Assembly: GCF_031582965.1 (NCBI RefSeq)
Contig: NZ_CP134049.1
Coordinates: forward strand, 3,410,001 to 3,474,000
DNA from: Bacillus sp. NEB1478
GTDB taxonomy: Bacteria > Bacillota > Bacilli > Bacillales > Fictibacillaceae
Direction: 5' to 3'
Length of the DNA stretch: 64,000 nucleotides
Shown one piece after another: positions 1-8,971 of the stretch. The position numbers and the translations under genes are program-made. Positions within the stretch are counted from its first letter, which is position 1; every line of letters begins with the position of its first letter. The notes below the pieces were generated by a model. That model saw only the letters and a program-made list of their open reading frames with translations. It had not been told where the DNA came from and searched no databases.

Positions 1-1718
1 GTTGCGACGATTAAGGCAATTGCTGCAAGCATCTGGTTCACGATTCCGAACAGAGGCCAGAGCGTATTGATGCCTCCTAATGGGTCTGTTACCCCAACGA
101 CTAAGAAATAGCCCCATCCAGCAACAACGAGCGCACTTACAAAGTAAACAACAGGCATAGAATCTGTTTTTCTCATTGGTTTGAATACTTGCCCTAACAA
201 ATCTTGAAGCATAAATCGGCCAACCCGTGTACCGGCATCAATTGTGGTCAATATGAATACCGCTTCAAACAGTATCGCAAAATGGTACCAGAACGCCATC
301 AATTGAGGACCTCCAATAATCTGCGAGAAAATTTGAGCGATTCCTACAGCAAGTGACGGGGCACCGCCTGTTCTAGAAAGAATCGATTCTTCATCCACAT
401 TTTTAGCCAATTCATTAATTTCATCTGCTGAAATGGTGAATCCCCAAGAGGAGATCGTAGTTGCAGCCGCAGTAACATCAGGACCAATAGCAGCAGCTGG
501 TGCATTGATTGCAAAGTACAGACCAGGTGTTAATAATGTAGCTGCTACCATCGCCATTATGGCTACGAATGACTCTGTCAGCATACCTGCATAACCGATC
601 ATTGGTGCATGCTGCTCATTGGCGATAAGTTTTGGTGATGTACCTGAAGAGATCAATGCATGAAAACCGGAAACGGCACCGCAAGCAATCGTAATAAATA
701 AGAACGGAAACAGATTCCCTGCAAATACAGGTCCTGTTCCATCAACAAATTTAGTAAGAGCAGGCATCTGAATTTCCGGCATAACAATCAAGATCCCTAA
801 CGCCATCATCCCGATTACCCCTACTTTTAAGAAAGTGCTTAAATAATCCCTTGGTGCCAGAAGCATCCAAACCGGAAGTACTGAAGCAAGGAAACCGTAA
901 ATGATTAGCATCCAAGCCAAAGTTTCTCCATCAAACGTGAAAAGCGGAGCAAGTGTTGCAGAATCCGCTACCCACTGGCCGCTGATTAATGCGAACACCA
1001 ATAATACAAAACCAATAATGGAAGCTTCTCCTACCTTACCTGGTCTGATATAGCGCATATAAAAGCCCATGAACAACGCAATAGGAATTGTCATTGCTAT
1101 CGTAAACGTACCCCAAGGACTTGATTTAAGTGCATTTACAACAACCAATGCGAGTACCGCAATTAAAATAATCATAATGGCAAAAACACCAATTAGAGCT
1201 AAAATACCTCCAACGGGCCCGATTTCTTCTTTCGCAATCTGACCGATTGATTTACCTTTACGGCGCATTGAAATAATTAAAATAACAAAATCTTGTACGG
1301 CTCCGGCTAACACCGCACCGACAATGATCCAGATCGTTCCTGGCAAAAAGCCCATCTGTGCAGCTAATGTCGGTCCAACCAGCGGACCTGCTCCAGCGAT
1401 GGCAGCAAAATGATGTCCGTAAAGAACCCATTTATTTGTCGGTACAAAATCTTTACCATCATTGTACCTTTCAGCTGGAGTTGCATTATTTTTATTCAGG
1501 CTGAAGATTTTATTTGCTATAAAACGTGCATAAAAACGGTAAGCTATAGCATACGTACACAAAGAAGCTACTATAAACCAAATCGCATTGATTTTTTCAT
1601 CCCTTTGGAAGGCGATAATCGACAGTGCTATTCCACCAGCAAGGGCGATAGCAATCCATAAAAGCGCTTTCAAAAAAGGATTTTTCTTTTTCGCGGGCAC
1701 ATTCCTTTGAAGCTCCAT
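1..1718 (-). CDS. cstA: CstA family carbon-starvation transporter (partial)
   Basis: Polytopic membrane protein of the CstA family, which in other bacteria imports peptides or pyruvate when carbon runs low. The ATG at 1718 follows an AGGAGG ribosome site (about 1723-1728). The frame stays open for about 572 residues to the window edge, so only the extreme C-terminus is missing. Visible family features are hydrophobic helices throughout, the segment [20 protein letters not shown] near residue 100, [19 protein letters not shown] in the middle, and [21 protein letters not shown] sequence (seen as [12 protein letters not shown]) near the end. It is transcribed alone and divergently from the SDR gene at 1815. 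The exact substrate is not decided by the sequence. Confidence 0.93.
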   Translation of the reverse strand, partial: MELQRNVPAKKKNPFLKALLWIAIALAGGIALSIIAFQRDEKINAIWFIVASLCTYAIAYRFYARFIANKIFSLNKNNATPAERYNDGKDFVPTNKWVLYGHHFAAIAGAGPLVGPTLAAQMGFLPGTIWIIVGAVLAGAVQDFVILIISMRRKGKSIGQIAKEEIGPVGGILALIGVFAIMIILIAVLALVVVNALKSSPWGTFTIAMTIPIALFMGFYMRYIRPGKVGEASIIGFVLLVFALISGQWVADSATLAPLFTFDGETLAWMLIIYGFLASVLPVWMLLAPRDYLSTFLKVGVIGMMALGILIVMPEIQMPALTKFVDGTGPVFAGNLFPFLFITIACGAVSGFHALISSGTSPKLIANEQHAPMIGYAGMLTESFVAIMAMVAATLLTPGLYFAINAPAAAIGPDVTAAATTISSWGFTISADEINELAKNVDEESILSRTGGAPSLAVGIAQIFSQIIGGPQLMAFWYHFAILFEAVFILTTIDAGTRVGRFMLQDLLGQVFKPMRKTDSMPVVYFVSALVVAGWGYFLVVGVTDPLGGINTLWPLFGIVNQMLAAIALIVA

Positions 1719-1740
1719 AAACTTCCTCCTTAAAAATGGT

Positions 1741-1770
1741 ATTATATATGTACAAGATGGATTATATCAA
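1741..1770 (-). promoter_or_regulatory. Probable SigA promoter of cstA
   Basis: On the minus strand TTGATA (1765-1770) is followed after 18 bp by TATAAT (1741-1746), about 20 bp before the ribosome site of cstA. The match is good but is based only on hexamers. Confidence 0.5.
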
Positions 1771-1814
1771 ATATTCTAAATTTTTGGATAAAATTATTTT
1801 TTGGAGGTGGGTTT

Positions 1815-2717
1815 ATGAGAAGAATTTTGATTTCAGGAGGAAGCGGTTTTGTTGGAAATGCAATTACTCAACTGTTTTCAGCTTCTAACGACGAAGTTTT
1901 TATATTGTCTAGAAAAGAAAAAATATCCAATCATCCAAAAATAAAATATGTACAATGGATGAACGGAAATGATGACATTGAAAAAAAGCTTCCTCCAATA
2001 GACGCAGTCATCAACCTTGCTGGCGAGACTATAAATGGACGATGGACTGATGAAAAAAAACAAGCTATTTTAAACAGCCGTTTAAAAGTCACCGAAAAAC
2101 TGCTTACTATCGTGAAAAAAATGGAGTCCCCTCCCCCGGTTTGGATCAACGCTTCGGCAATCGGGTATTACGGTACATCAGATTCTGAAGTTTTTACCGA
2201 GGGTACAAAAGAACATGGAACAGATTTTCTTGCCGAAGTTGTTAAAGCTTGGGAAACAAAAGCACAAGAAGCTTCATCAATAGGCTGCAGAACCGTTTTT
2301 ACTCGATTTGGTCTTATTTTAGGTAAAGATGGAGGAGTTCTCCCTCAATTAACATTGCCTTATCGTTTTTTTGCAGGAGGAACAGTCGGATCAGGTGAAC
2401 AATGGGTTTCTTGGATACATATCGATGATGTTGCGCGGCTTATCAAAGAATCAATTGATAACGAATTATATAATGGCCCAGTAAACGCTTCAGCACCAAA
2501 TCCCGTTACGATGAAAGAATTAGGTGAAATAATTGGTGATGTTATGAAGCGTCCTCATTGGCTTCCTGCTCCTTCTTTTATGTTCAAGCTCATTTTCGGT
2601 GAGATGAGTATGCTGATATTAAAAGGTCAGCAAGTTTTGCCCGAAAAAGCTATACAAAATGGTTTTACTTTTAAGTATCCTAATGTAAAAAGAGCTTTAC
2701 AAGACTTGTTACAATAA
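1815..2717 (+). CDS. yfhF: TIGR01777-type epimerase-like SDR protein (YfhF-like)
   Basis: A 300-residue extended-SDR protein of the TIGR01777/SDR39U1 group. The N-terminal Rossmann motif SGGSGFVGNAI binds a dinucleotide. Internal family signatures are VINLAGETINGRWT, INASAIGYYG and a C-terminal NASAPNPVTMKELGEIIG segment. GGAGGTGGG stands 7-8 bp before the ATG. In B. subtilis the homologue yfhF sits beside yfhD and yfhE, and both small genes are found here at 4.9-5.3 kb, which supports orthology. The enzymatic reaction of the family is not established. Confidence 0.85.
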   Translation: MRRILISGGSGFVGNAITQLFSASNDEVFILSRKEKISNHPKIKYVQWMNGNDDIEKKLPPIDAVINLAGETINGRWTDEKKQAILNSRLKVTEKLLTIVKKMESPPPVWINASAIGYYGTSDSEVFTEGTKEHGTDFLAEVVKAWETKAQEASSIGCRTVFTRFGLILGKDGGVLPQLTLPYRFFAGGTVGSGEQWVSWIHIDDVARLIKESIDNELYNGPVNASAPNPVTMKELGEIIGDVMKRPHWLPAPSFMFKLIFGEMSMLILKGQQVLPEKAIQNGFTFKYPNVKRALQDLLQ

Positions 2718-2866
2718 AGAAAAATTGGTTGACATAATCTTTTTTCGTCAGCTTTAGTTGCATTTATACTCTCTACTTTAACTTGTTGCCACTTCTCTTT
2801 ATCATCATGCTACAGGTTATACTGATAGTGAAAAGATAAAAAATATTACTTCAGGTGGATCACATT

Positions 2867-3997
2867 ATGAAAAAACTCATACAAAAAGCAAAAGTATACC
2901 CCATTACAAGCAGTATTCTGGAGCAGGGGGATGTGCTCATTGAAAACGGTAAAATCACAGCAGTTGAGCAATCAATAGAACCAACCGCTGAAATGGAAGT
3001 TATCGACGCAAAGGGTCTTCACCTTCTCCCTGGATTTATTGATGTACATACCCATTTAGGACTTTATGATGAAGGCACTGGCTGGGCAGGAAATGACGCG
3101 AACGAAACCCACGAAGTTTTGACTCCTCATATCCGTGCCATTGATGGCTGCCATCCATTGGATATTGCTTTTAAGGATGCGATAAAATACGGAATCACAA
3201 CCGCTCATATTATGCCGGGGAGTGCAAACGTAATAGGCGGGACAACATCTGTTATCAAAACATACGGCCAAGATATACGTAAGATGATCATTAAAGAAAC
3301 GGCTGGACTTAAAATCGCATTAGGTGAAAATCCAAAACGGATCCATAGCGGCCAGAACAATGACTCTATCACACGAATGGGAATCATGGGGATGCTGCGT
3401 GAAGCCTTTTATGCAGCAAAAGATTCTGCTTATCAGGACAATCTGAGGGTTGCCCCTATCGCAGCAGCCCTTAATCGTGAAATTCCTGTCCGAATTCATG
3501 CCCATCGTGCAGATGATATTCTTTCAGCGATCCGTTTTGCTGAAGAATTCAACTTAGATTATCGTATTGAGCATTGTACAGAGGGTCATCTTGTTGTCGA
3601 TTCTTTAAAAGATTTAAATTTACAAGTAAGTGTTGGACCTACCCTTACCCGCAAATCCAAAATTGAATTAAAGAACAAAACTTGGGAGACGTATCGCATA
3701 TTATCTGAAAATAATGTCGAAGTTTCGATTACGACAGATCATCCTTATATCCCTATTCAATATTTGAATGTCTGTGCAGCCCTTGCTGTGCGTGAAGGAT
3801 TGAGCGAAAAAAAAGCTCTTGAAGGCATCACGATCGCACCAGCAAAAAACCTGGGAATAGCGAATCGTGTCGGAAGTATCGAACCTGGAAAAGATGCTGA
3901 TTTATGCCTGTGGACAGAGCATCCGTTCCACTATTCTGCAAGTCCAATTATGACCATAATTGACGGTGAAATAATTTACAATAAATCAACAAAATAA
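2867..3997 (+). CDS. Amidohydrolase family protein
   Basis: A metal-dependent hydrolase of the imidazolonepropionase/dihydroorotase-like amidohydrolase superfamily, about 376 residues. Metal-site motifs are present in order: the HxH in GFIDVHTHLG, a histidine in RIHAHRADD, a histidine in IEHCTEGH and the aspartate in ITTDHP. The C-terminus has the usual LGIANRVGSIEPGKDADLCLW beta-sandwich return. I chose ATG 2867 because AGGTGG (2853-2858) lies 8 bp upstream. A GTG at 2855 overlaps that site and is unlikely. The substrate cannot be told from the sequence. Confidence 0.82.
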   Translation: MKKLIQKAKVYPITSSILEQGDVLIENGKITAVEQSIEPTAEMEVIDAKGLHLLPGFIDVHTHLGLYDEGTGWAGNDANETHEVLTPHIRAIDGCHPLDIAFKDAIKYGITTAHIMPGSANVIGGTTSVIKTYGQDIRKMIIKETAGLKIALGENPKRIHSGQNNDSITRMGIMGMLREAFYAAKDSAYQDNLRVAPIAAALNREIPVRIHAHRADDILSAIRFAEEFNLDYRIEHCTEGHLVVDSLKDLNLQVSVGPTLTRKSKIELKNKTWETYRILSENNVEVSITTDHPYIPIQYLNVCAALAVREGLSEKKALEGITIAPAKNLGIANRVGSIEPGKDADLCLWTEHPFHYSASPIMTIIDGEIIYNKSTK

Positions 3998-4035
3998 CTA
4001 TTTTCTTTTTTAGAAAAATGAATTATGATACAAGA

Positions 4036-4249
4036 AGAGCCACATGCGGATTTAGAAAAATCCGGTTAATTGAATTCGTGCTCTGCATGGCAACAAAAAC
4101 TATATCTATAAATTAAATACTGAGCAAGGGAAGGCAATTGGTGCGCCACCAGCTATGACTGGTCCTAGTGGGTTCGATTCCCACCCCGAATTAATTTTTA
4201 TTCTTAATTCGAGGGTGGGGGATAATTCTGCCCTCTAGGAGGGGTTAAA
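4036..4249 (+). ncRNA. Structured leader with tRNA-like domain upstream of the GNAT gene
   Basis: Several nested pairings are visible. A hairpin domain pairs 4036-4043 with 4078-4084 around a perfect 7-bp stem (4047-4053/4058-4064). Next comes a tRNA-like run: D-arm-like GGC/GCC with loop AATTGGTGC (4133-4147), an anticodon-arm-like ACCAG/CTGGT with a 6-nt loop (4148-4163), four linker bases, and a textbook T-arm GTGGG-TTCGATT-CCCAC (4168-4184). The T-arm 3' strand can instead join a 15-bp stem (4180-4194 with 4204-4219). Further down, CCCTC (4231-4235) can pair with GAGGG in 4211-4215 or with GAGGG of the ribosome site (4239-4243). No matching 5' acceptor strand lies next to the D arm, so it is not a functional tRNA. 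It may be a cis-regulatory RNA or a decayed tRNA. Confidence 0.5.
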
Positions 4250-4810
4250 TTGTTGAAAAAGCGTGATTTAACGGAGAGTCATGTTCTTTACAATTTAATG
4301 GTGCACCCAGAAGTCTTCCCTTTTGTACGCCAAAAAGCTGCTTCATTTGAGGAATTCATGTTCCTTACGAAGCAAACGCTAGAGGAAGAAGAACAAGGAA
4401 AGATTATCTCCAGAACGATATTGGATGAGTGGCATAATCCAATCGGCACCATTAATTTATTCGATGTTCAAGATGGATACGGATTTCTTGGAACATGGAT
4501 CGGCCAGCCATATTTCGGCAAAGGCTATAACAATCTGGCAAAAGAAGCTTTCTTTTCAGAATTGTTTTATGAAAAAGATATCCACACCATCTTTATGAGA
4601 ATTCGTAAACAAAATATCCGTTCTCAAAAAGCTGCAGAAAAAATACCTTACGTGACACTAGCAAATGAAACAAGAAAAGATATTTATGACCAGCTTAACC
4701 AGGGACAGGAAATTTACAACCTATATCAAATTGAAAAAGACAATTATTTAATGCATCAGCTTCGTATACAGCCGCTGGAAGTAGCCGAGGAGCATTTAAA
4801 GGAAGCATAA
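4250..4810 (+). CDS. GNAT family N-acetyltransferase
   Basis: A 186-residue protein of the acetyl-CoA-dependent GNAT fold, RimJ/RimL-like. The region around residues 65-110 (NPIGTINLFDV, then GTWIGQPYFGKGYN) matches the beta4/alpha3 acetyl-CoA loop. A later segment (HTIFMRIRKQNIRSQKAAEKI) matches the typical 'N..S...yeK.GF' end of the domain. Translation starts at TTG 4250 or the adjacent TTG 4253, both served by AGGAGGGG (4237-4244). No ATG is available. The ribosome site lies inside a hairpin of the structured leader, which suggests translational control. The acceptor substrate is unknown. Confidence 0.75.
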   Translation: MLKKRDLTESHVLYNLMVHPEVFPFVRQKAASFEEFMFLTKQTLEEEEQGKIISRTILDEWHNPIGTINLFDVQDGYGFLGTWIGQPYFGKGYNNLAKEAFFSELFYEKDIHTIFMRIRKQNIRSQKAAEKIPYVTLANETRKDIYDQLNQGQEIYNLYQIEKDNYLMHQLRIQPLEVAEEHLKEA

Positions 4811-4845
4811 TACAGGTAATATCTTATGTTGCCTGCACATACTAA

Positions 4846-4878
4846 CACCACCTTCGCTTTATGAAGGTGGTGTTTTTT
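4846..4878 (+). terminator. Intrinsic terminator after GNAT gene
   Basis: Perfect 10-bp stem CACCACCTTC/GAAGGTGGTG with a 7-nt loop followed by a run of T. Confidence 0.9.
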
Positions 4879-4901
4879 TAATCTATTGAGGAGGGATACC
4901 A

Positions 4902-5060
4902 ATGCAAAACAACAAACAAACTGCAAAAAATCGTAACAGCGATCTAACAAAAACTCAAGAAGTCACTTATGCACAAGAGCTAAAATCTTCTGCGGCTTCA
5001 ATAAACAATCCAGGCATGGATGGCTCTGAAAAAGAACAAACAAATGAAGATAATTCATAA
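4902..5060 (+). CDS. yfhE: Small YfhE-like protein
   Basis: A 52-residue hydrophilic protein starting at ATG 4902, 5-8 bp after GAGGAGGG. The segment LTKTQEVTYAQELK resembles the core of the short Bacillus YfhE proteins (a TQEV-Y-EFK pattern). The C-terminal 25 residues are acidic and low in complexity. Its position beside a YfhD-like gene and near yfhF copies the B. subtilis yfhD-yfhE-yfhF neighbourhood. No function is known. The assignment rests on a short motif plus synteny. Confidence 0.6.
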   Translation: MQNNKQTAKNRNSDLTKTQEVTYAQELKSSAASINNPGMDGSEKEQTNEDNS

Positions 5061-5180
5061 ATAGCCTAAAAATTCCTCTTATATCTGAGTGTTAACTGCA
5101 CATCCTATTATTGAGGACGAGTTCCTCACTAGCTTTTGATTTACGTTTCAAACATTTAGTATCTTTAAGGAGGTATTTTT

Positions 5181-5345
5181 GTGGAAAAACGTAACCGAAA
5201 GAACCCATCTCGCACAAATGCTGCAGCTTCAAATGCTAACGGACTTGACGTCGAGTACTCAAGTGAACTGGCAGATCAAAACGATCTTGAAGCTAACGCT
5301 CGTGCACAAGCAGCTGACCGACGCCAGAAAAAAGGCAGTCGCTAA
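5181..5345 (+). CDS. yfhD: YfhD family small protein
   Basis: A 54-residue protein starting at GTG 5181, with AAGGAGG 7-8 bp upstream. It begins with a basic stretch (EKRNRKNPSRTNA) followed by GLDVEYSSELADQNDLEANA and an ADRRQKK tail, which matches the YfhD family pattern of D-V-E-F/Y-S-x-E-L-A-D-x-x-D-L-E. A longer ATG frame begins 2 bp upstream (5179) but gives an unlike protein that runs through the terminator, so I take the GTG frame. Function unknown; probably sporulation-linked by family. Confidence 0.72.
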   Translation: MEKRNRKNPSRTNAAASNANGLDVEYSSELADQNDLEANARAQAADRRQKKGSR

Positions 5346-5347
5346 GC

Positions 5348-5379
5348 AAAAAGACCTGCTATCACAGCAGGTCTTTTTT
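5348..5379 (+). terminator. Intrinsic terminator after yfhD
   Basis: Stem AAAGACCTGCT/AGCAGGTCTTT with a 5-nt loop and a T run. Confidence 0.9.
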
Positions 5380-5410
5380 GTAATATAAAGATACATATAC
5401 CTATTCTATT

Positions 5411-5547
5411 TGTGGATAAAGTTATACACAAGTTTGTTAATTATGTGCATAACTTTACATAGCAATATGATAATTCTTATTAAACCTGTGTAAAAGTATG
5501 ATGTTATGCACATTTTCTGTGGAAAACACTGTGTATATTGTGTATAT
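5411..5547. promoter_or_regulatory. DnaA-box cluster
   Basis: Four perfect matches to the DnaA box TTATNCACA lie in about 100 bp: 5411-5419 (minus, TTATCCACA), 5422-5430 (plus, TTATACACA), 5444-5452 (minus, TTATGCACA) and 5504-5512 (plus, TTATGCACA). Near matches are TGTGGAAAA at 5519 and TGTGTATAT at 5530 and 5539. The segment lies between convergent gene ends, so it is not a promoter. B. subtilis has comparable origin-distal DnaA-box clusters that lower initiation by titrating DnaA. Confidence 0.6.
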
Positions 5548-5579
5548 TTCTGAATTTTTAAAGGAATAAAATTATTATC

Positions 5580-6137
5580 TTAGATTAGCCTCTTAATAAC
5601 TTTTGCCGGATTTCCACCAACTACTGTGTTGCTATCCACATCTTTAGTCACGACTGCTCCTGATGCAACCACAACATTGTTCCCTATTTTTACTCCGGGA
5701 TTAATAATAGATCCGCCACCAAGCCAGACATTATTACCAATTTCAACTGATTTTGCGAATTCTGCACCTGAATTACGCTCATCAGGGTCTAGCGGATGGG
5801 TTGCTGTGTAGATATGAACCCCTGGAGCCAACATACAATTGTCCCCTATTCGAACTTCACACACATCAAGAATGATACAATCAAAATTTGCGTAAAAGTT
5901 CTCCCCTACATGTATGTTATAACCATAATCACAGCGAAAATTCGGCTCGATTCCAAGGTTTTTTCCCGTAGAACCGAAGAGCTCTTTTAACAATTCAGTG
6001 CGTTTCTCTGTTTCTTCTTCCGTTGTTTCGTTGAACATTCTTGTTAACCTTCTTGCCATTTTCCGTTCATTTATAAGCTGGGAATCATCTGGACGATAGA
6101 GTTCACCTGCCATCATCTTTTCTTTTTCTGTTTTCAT
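5580..6137 (-). CDS. maa: Sugar O-acetyltransferase (maltose acetyltransferase type)
   Basis: A 185-residue left-handed beta-helix acetyltransferase of the LacA/Maa group, which transfers acetyl from acetyl-CoA to a sugar. The N-terminal cap ([20 protein letters not shown]) is typical of Maa. Hexapeptide repeats follow, with the catalytic histidine in IYTATHPLD and the C-terminal [11 protein letters not shown]. Length is normal for the family (about 185). It stands 27 bp downstream of the methyltransferase gene on the same strand and may be co-transcribed. Confidence 0.88.
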   Translation of the reverse strand: MKTEKEKMMAGELYRPDDSQLINERKMARRLTRMFNETTEEETEKRTELLKELFGSTGKNLGIEPNFRCDYGYNIHVGENFYANFDCIILDVCEVRIGDNCMLAPGVHIYTATHPLDPDERNSGAEFAKSVEIGNNVWLGGGSIINPGVKIGNNVVVASGAVVTKDVDSNTVVGGNPAKVIKRLI

Positions 6138-6164
6138 TTTCTCAATTCTCCCATTGAATTAAAG

Positions 6165-7559
6165 TTAGCCTTTATACACAAGTGTACATACTGCTTCTAC
6201 TTGTGCGGTCTGCGGAAACATATCCACAGGTGTTACTTGTTCTACAACGAAACCCTTACTTATCAACATGTGGACATCTTTAGCAAGTGTTGATGGATTA
6301 CAAGATACATAAACCATTCTTTTCGGCTTGATCTGCGCTACAGTTTTTAAAAATGATTCATCACAGCCGGTTCTAGGCGGATCCACTACAACAACATCTG
6401 GGCGCCATCCTTCTTTAACCCATTGTGGAAGTAAATTTTCAGCTTTCCCTGTTTCATATTTTACATTCTTAATTCCATGCTTTTTAGCGTTTTTCTGTGC
6501 ATCGAGAATGGATTCTTTTATCATATCCATTCCTCTTATCTCTTTTGCTCCAGATGCAAGCCACATGCCAATTGTTCCGGATCCGCAATAAGCATCCACA
6601 ACCTTTTCTTTCCCCGAGAGTTTTGCTTGTTTTTTCACTTCCTCATACAGCTTGACCGTCTGTGAAGGATTTAATTGAAAAAAGGCTCGCGCAGAAAGTT
6701 CAAAGCTTAAGCTGCCCAGATGCTCAGTAATCGTCTTTTTCCCGTAGATTCCTTCTGTTTTATTCCCAAAGATTAATGACGTTTTTTCATCATTTACGTT
6801 TTGAACGCATGATGTTACTTGTGGAATACGTTTTTTTATTTCTTTGAAGAACAGCTCTTTCTTCGGAAAATCTTCCTTGGCTGTAACGATTACGATTTGA
6901 ATTTCATCTGTTTTAAAAGCAGTTCTGACAACAATTGTCCGGATAAAACCAGTGCGTTTTTTTTCGTTGTACACTTGGATATTTAAATCTTGAATGATTT
7001 GTTTTACTTTATTCGTAACGATATTTGTATCTTCATGCTGAACTAGGCAATGGTCAATATTGATTAATTTATGTGTATTGCTGCTATACAATCCTGCGAT
7101 TACAGTTTGGTCGATCTGTCCAACTTGAAACTGACTTTTGTTCCTGTAATACCATGGTTCTTTCATACCGATTGTTTTTCCGATGGAAAGATCATTTTTT
7201 GAAATCTTAGTATACCTTTCAAAAGCTTGACTAACGAGATCCCTTTTCTCTTTCAGCTGTGCTGGGTACTCTAAATGTTGAAGCTGGCACCCGCCGCATG
7301 TCTCATATATCGGACAAGGAGGAGTCACCCGGTGTTTTGATTTCTTTTTGATTTTTTTAATTTTGCCTTCTCCCCGGTTTGGGAACACTTTCGTTATCTC
7401 AACTTCGATTTCTTCACCGGGCAATGCTCCAGGTACAAAAACTACCTGTCGTTTATAAAATCCGATACCTTCGCCGTTAATTCCGATTCGCTTAATGTTT
7501 AACGGGAAAGTCTGTCCTATATTCATAATGGGGTTTACCACTTTATTCATTGATTTCAC
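6165..7559 (-). CDS. rlmCD: 23S rRNA (uracil-C5)-methyltransferase RlmD/RlmCD type
   Basis: TrmA/RumA-family methyltransferase that makes 5-methyluridine in 23S rRNA using SAM. It has an N-terminal TRAM domain (about residues 15-75), a [4Fe-4S] cysteine cluster ([13 protein letters not shown], with a further Cys near 170), a SAM-binding segment [16 protein letters not shown], and the catalytic motifs [12 protein letters not shown] and [13 protein letters not shown]. In B. subtilis the homologue YefA (RlmCD) modifies U747 and U1939. The start is uncertain: GTG 7559 or ATG 7550, neither with a strong ribosome site. Length (about 460) fits the family. Confidence 0.9.
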   Translation of the reverse strand: MKSMNKVVNPIMNIGQTFPLNIKRIGINGEGIGFYKRQVVFVPGALPGEEIEVEITKVFPNRGEGKIKKIKKKSKHRVTPPCPIYETCGGCQLQHLEYPAQLKEKRDLVSQAFERYTKISKNDLSIGKTIGMKEPWYYRNKSQFQVGQIDQTVIAGLYSSNTHKLINIDHCLVQHEDTNIVTNKVKQIIQDLNIQVYNEKKRTGFIRTIVVRTAFKTDEIQIVIVTAKEDFPKKELFFKEIKKRIPQVTSCVQNVNDEKTSLIFGNKTEGIYGKKTITEHLGSLSFELSARAFFQLNPSQTVKLYEEVKKQAKLSGKEKVVDAYCGSGTIGMWLASGAKEIRGMDMIKESILDAQKNAKKHGIKNVKYETGKAENLLPQWVKEGWRPDVVVVDPPRTGCDESFLKTVAQIKPKRMVYVSCNPSTLAKDVHMLISKGFVVEQVTPVDMFPQTAQVEAVCTLVYKG

Positions 7560-7646
7560 TCATTTCTTCGCAAAAAGTCGCTTTTCTTATTGTAGACGAA
7601 ATTCTTGAGTTCTACCAACATTGATATGTGAAGTCATTCTTAACAC

Positions 7647-7680
7647 AAAAAAAGTACCTTAGCAATAACTAAGGTAACTT
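7647..7680 (-). terminator. Intrinsic terminator after pdaA
   Basis: Minus-strand hairpin ACCTTAG/CTAAGGT with flanking A/T and a run of seven T. Confidence 0.8.
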
Positions 7681-8493
7681 TTATGGTCTTGTTAAAATCG
7701 GCGAAACAGAACTTCTCATCTGCAGGTCATCAAGGCTTTTGAATGTATAACCTCTTTTCTGCAATGCTTCGATTACGCTTTCTAGTGCTTCTGCATTATC
7801 TCTTGAAACAGTATGCAGCAGCAGAATACTTCCTGGATGAATCTGTTTTGTTATTTGGTCATAGGAATATTTCCAGCCGCGCTGTTTATTCGTTTCCCAA
7901 TCAAGGAATGCAAGTGACCAAAACACGTGAGTATATCCTTCTTTTTTCGCAAGAGCGATCGTTCTTTCGCTGAATACGCCCCTTGGCGGCCGTATATACT
8001 TCATTTCTTTTTTGCCGGTTATTTCCGCATATCGCAACTTAACTTTTTCTAATTCCTTTATTAAACGTTCATCGGATACTTGTGTCAGATCAGGATGATA
8101 ATAAGAGTGATTGCCGATTATATGACCTTCTTCAGCCATTCGCTTTATTAGGTGAGGGTGGGTTTTCATAAATTGTCCGGTTACAAAGAAGGCAGCAGGC
8201 ACTTTTTTACGCTTTAAAACATCTAACACATCGTCCGAATATCCATTTTCGTATCCGTTATCAAACGTTAAATAAATATCTTTTTTGGCAGTATCGCCCA
8301 GAAAAAGGCTATCATATTTTTTTATAAGTTCCAAATACCTTGAATCTGTGACTGGAGGCTTCTCGTTCCCCTTTTTTTCAAAGTACCATTCCAGCCGCTG
8401 ATTCGATAAACCTCTTTGCGCAAAAGAAATTTCCGGCTGTAGGAAAAGTATCAACGGAATTAATAAAAAGCAAAGGAGCCGATTGATCTTCAT
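7681..8493 (-). CDS. pdaA: Delta-lactam-biosynthetic polysaccharide deacetylase PdaA
   Basis: NodB-fold carbohydrate esterase 4 family protein of 270 residues with a signal peptide (LLCFLLIPLILFLQPEISFA). It shows the PdaA-specific motif 1 variant TFDNGYENGYSDDVLD, in which the usual TFDDG aspartate is N. The zinc-binding motif GNHSYYHPDLT and the later RPPRGVFS arginine/proline motif are also present. PdaA removes the acetyl group from muramic acid in the spore cortex so that muramic delta-lactam can form, which is needed for germination lysis. AAGGAGG precedes ATG 8493. It is preceded by a 478-bp gene-free region. Confidence 0.93.
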   Translation of the reverse strand: MKINRLLCFLLIPLILFLQPEISFAQRGLSNQRLEWYFEKKGNEKPPVTDSRYLELIKKYDSLFLGDTAKKDIYLTFDNGYENGYSDDVLDVLKRKKVPAAFFVTGQFMKTHPHLIKRMAEEGHIIGNHSYYHPDLTQVSDERLIKELEKVKLRYAEITGKKEMKYIRPPRGVFSERTIALAKKEGYTHVFWSLAFLDWETNKQRGWKYSYDQITKQIHPGSILLLHTVSRDNAEALESVIEALQKRGYTFKSLDDLQMRSSVSPILTRP

Positions 8494-8585
8494 AAAATAA
8501 TTCCTCCTTCAAACGACAGCCTATACCTTTATTGTGCGGTGAAAAAGTGAAATCATGCTAGGGATTATAAGGAAAGTGAGTGTTG

Positions 8586-8755
8586 GTTGATTGATAAGCG
8601 TCGAATCTCTTCGTCAGTGACGAGCAAAACTTGCACGAAAACTGCGAGTTGCACCGAGTAATCGCAGGTGCATTGTTACTAAGTACTTATGTATGTGTAA
8701 TACACTCCGCGCCTCGAAAACTTCACTTCCTCAACCTTCTCGCTTCTGAATCAAC
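8586..8755. repeat. Intergenic element with inverted ends
   Basis: About 170 bp bounded by GTTGATTGATAAGCG (8586-8600) and its imperfect inverted copy CGCTTCTGAATCAAC (8741-8755). The inside holds GC-richer stretches such as CTTCGTCAGTGACGAGC and repeated TTGCAC/GCGAGT words. It carries no ORF. It looks like a non-coding Bacillaceae intergenic repeat, but I cannot confirm other copies. Confidence 0.4.
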
Positions 8756-8820
8756 AAATAATTTTAGATAATGATATTTCAGATGGGGGATTTGAATCTA
8801 ATTTTGAAAAATTTAGCCTC

Positions 8821-8882
8821 ATTGAACGATGATTGAGTCTGTTTGAACAATAATTGAGTCTAATTCATAAAAATTGAGTCTT
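8821..8882. repeat. Short array, ATTGAGTCT core every 20-21 bp
   Basis: ATTGAGTCT occurs at 8832, 8853 and 8873 (spacing 21 and 20), preceded by a related ATTGAACGA at 8821. It lies between the pdaA upstream region and the fumarase terminator. No ORF. Confidence 0.65.
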
Positions 8883-8923
8883 TCTACAAATTCCGACATA
8901 ATTCCACCTAACTGCAAAAAAAA

Positions 8924-8956
8924 ACCTTAAAGATCGCTAAAGCGCACCTTTAAGGT
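8924..8956 (-). terminator. Intrinsic terminator after fumarase
   Basis: Minus-strand ACCTTAAAG/CTTTAAGGT stem followed by nine T. Confidence 0.85.
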
Positions 8957-8971
8957 CTTCAATCCATCTTC

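Noticed and set aside
2729..2823. Promoter for the amidohydrolase gene (TTGACA at 2729, TATACT at 2818)
   Set aside because: The two hexamers are far too distant from each other and neither has a partner at 16-18 bp.
4133..4190. A tRNA gene
   Set aside because: D, anticodon and T arms are suggestive, but the anticodon loop has 6 nt, the acceptor stem has only about 3 pairs and no CCA end follows. Kept as a tRNA-like leader instead.
4060..4190. tRNA-Sec (selC) for the TGA peroxiredoxin
   Set aside because: No UCA anticodon in a 7-nt loop, no long variable arm and no 8-bp acceptor stem were found in the tRNA-like region.
4200..4249. T-box antiterminator (GGGTGG word before the GNAT gene)
   Set aside because: The conserved AGGGTGGNACCGCG box is not matched beyond AGGGTGG, and no Stem I or specifier loop is visible.
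5179..5388. 69-residue ORF starting at ATG 5179
   Set aside because: It is the shadow frame of the YfhD-family GTG frame at 5181, and it reads through the terminator.
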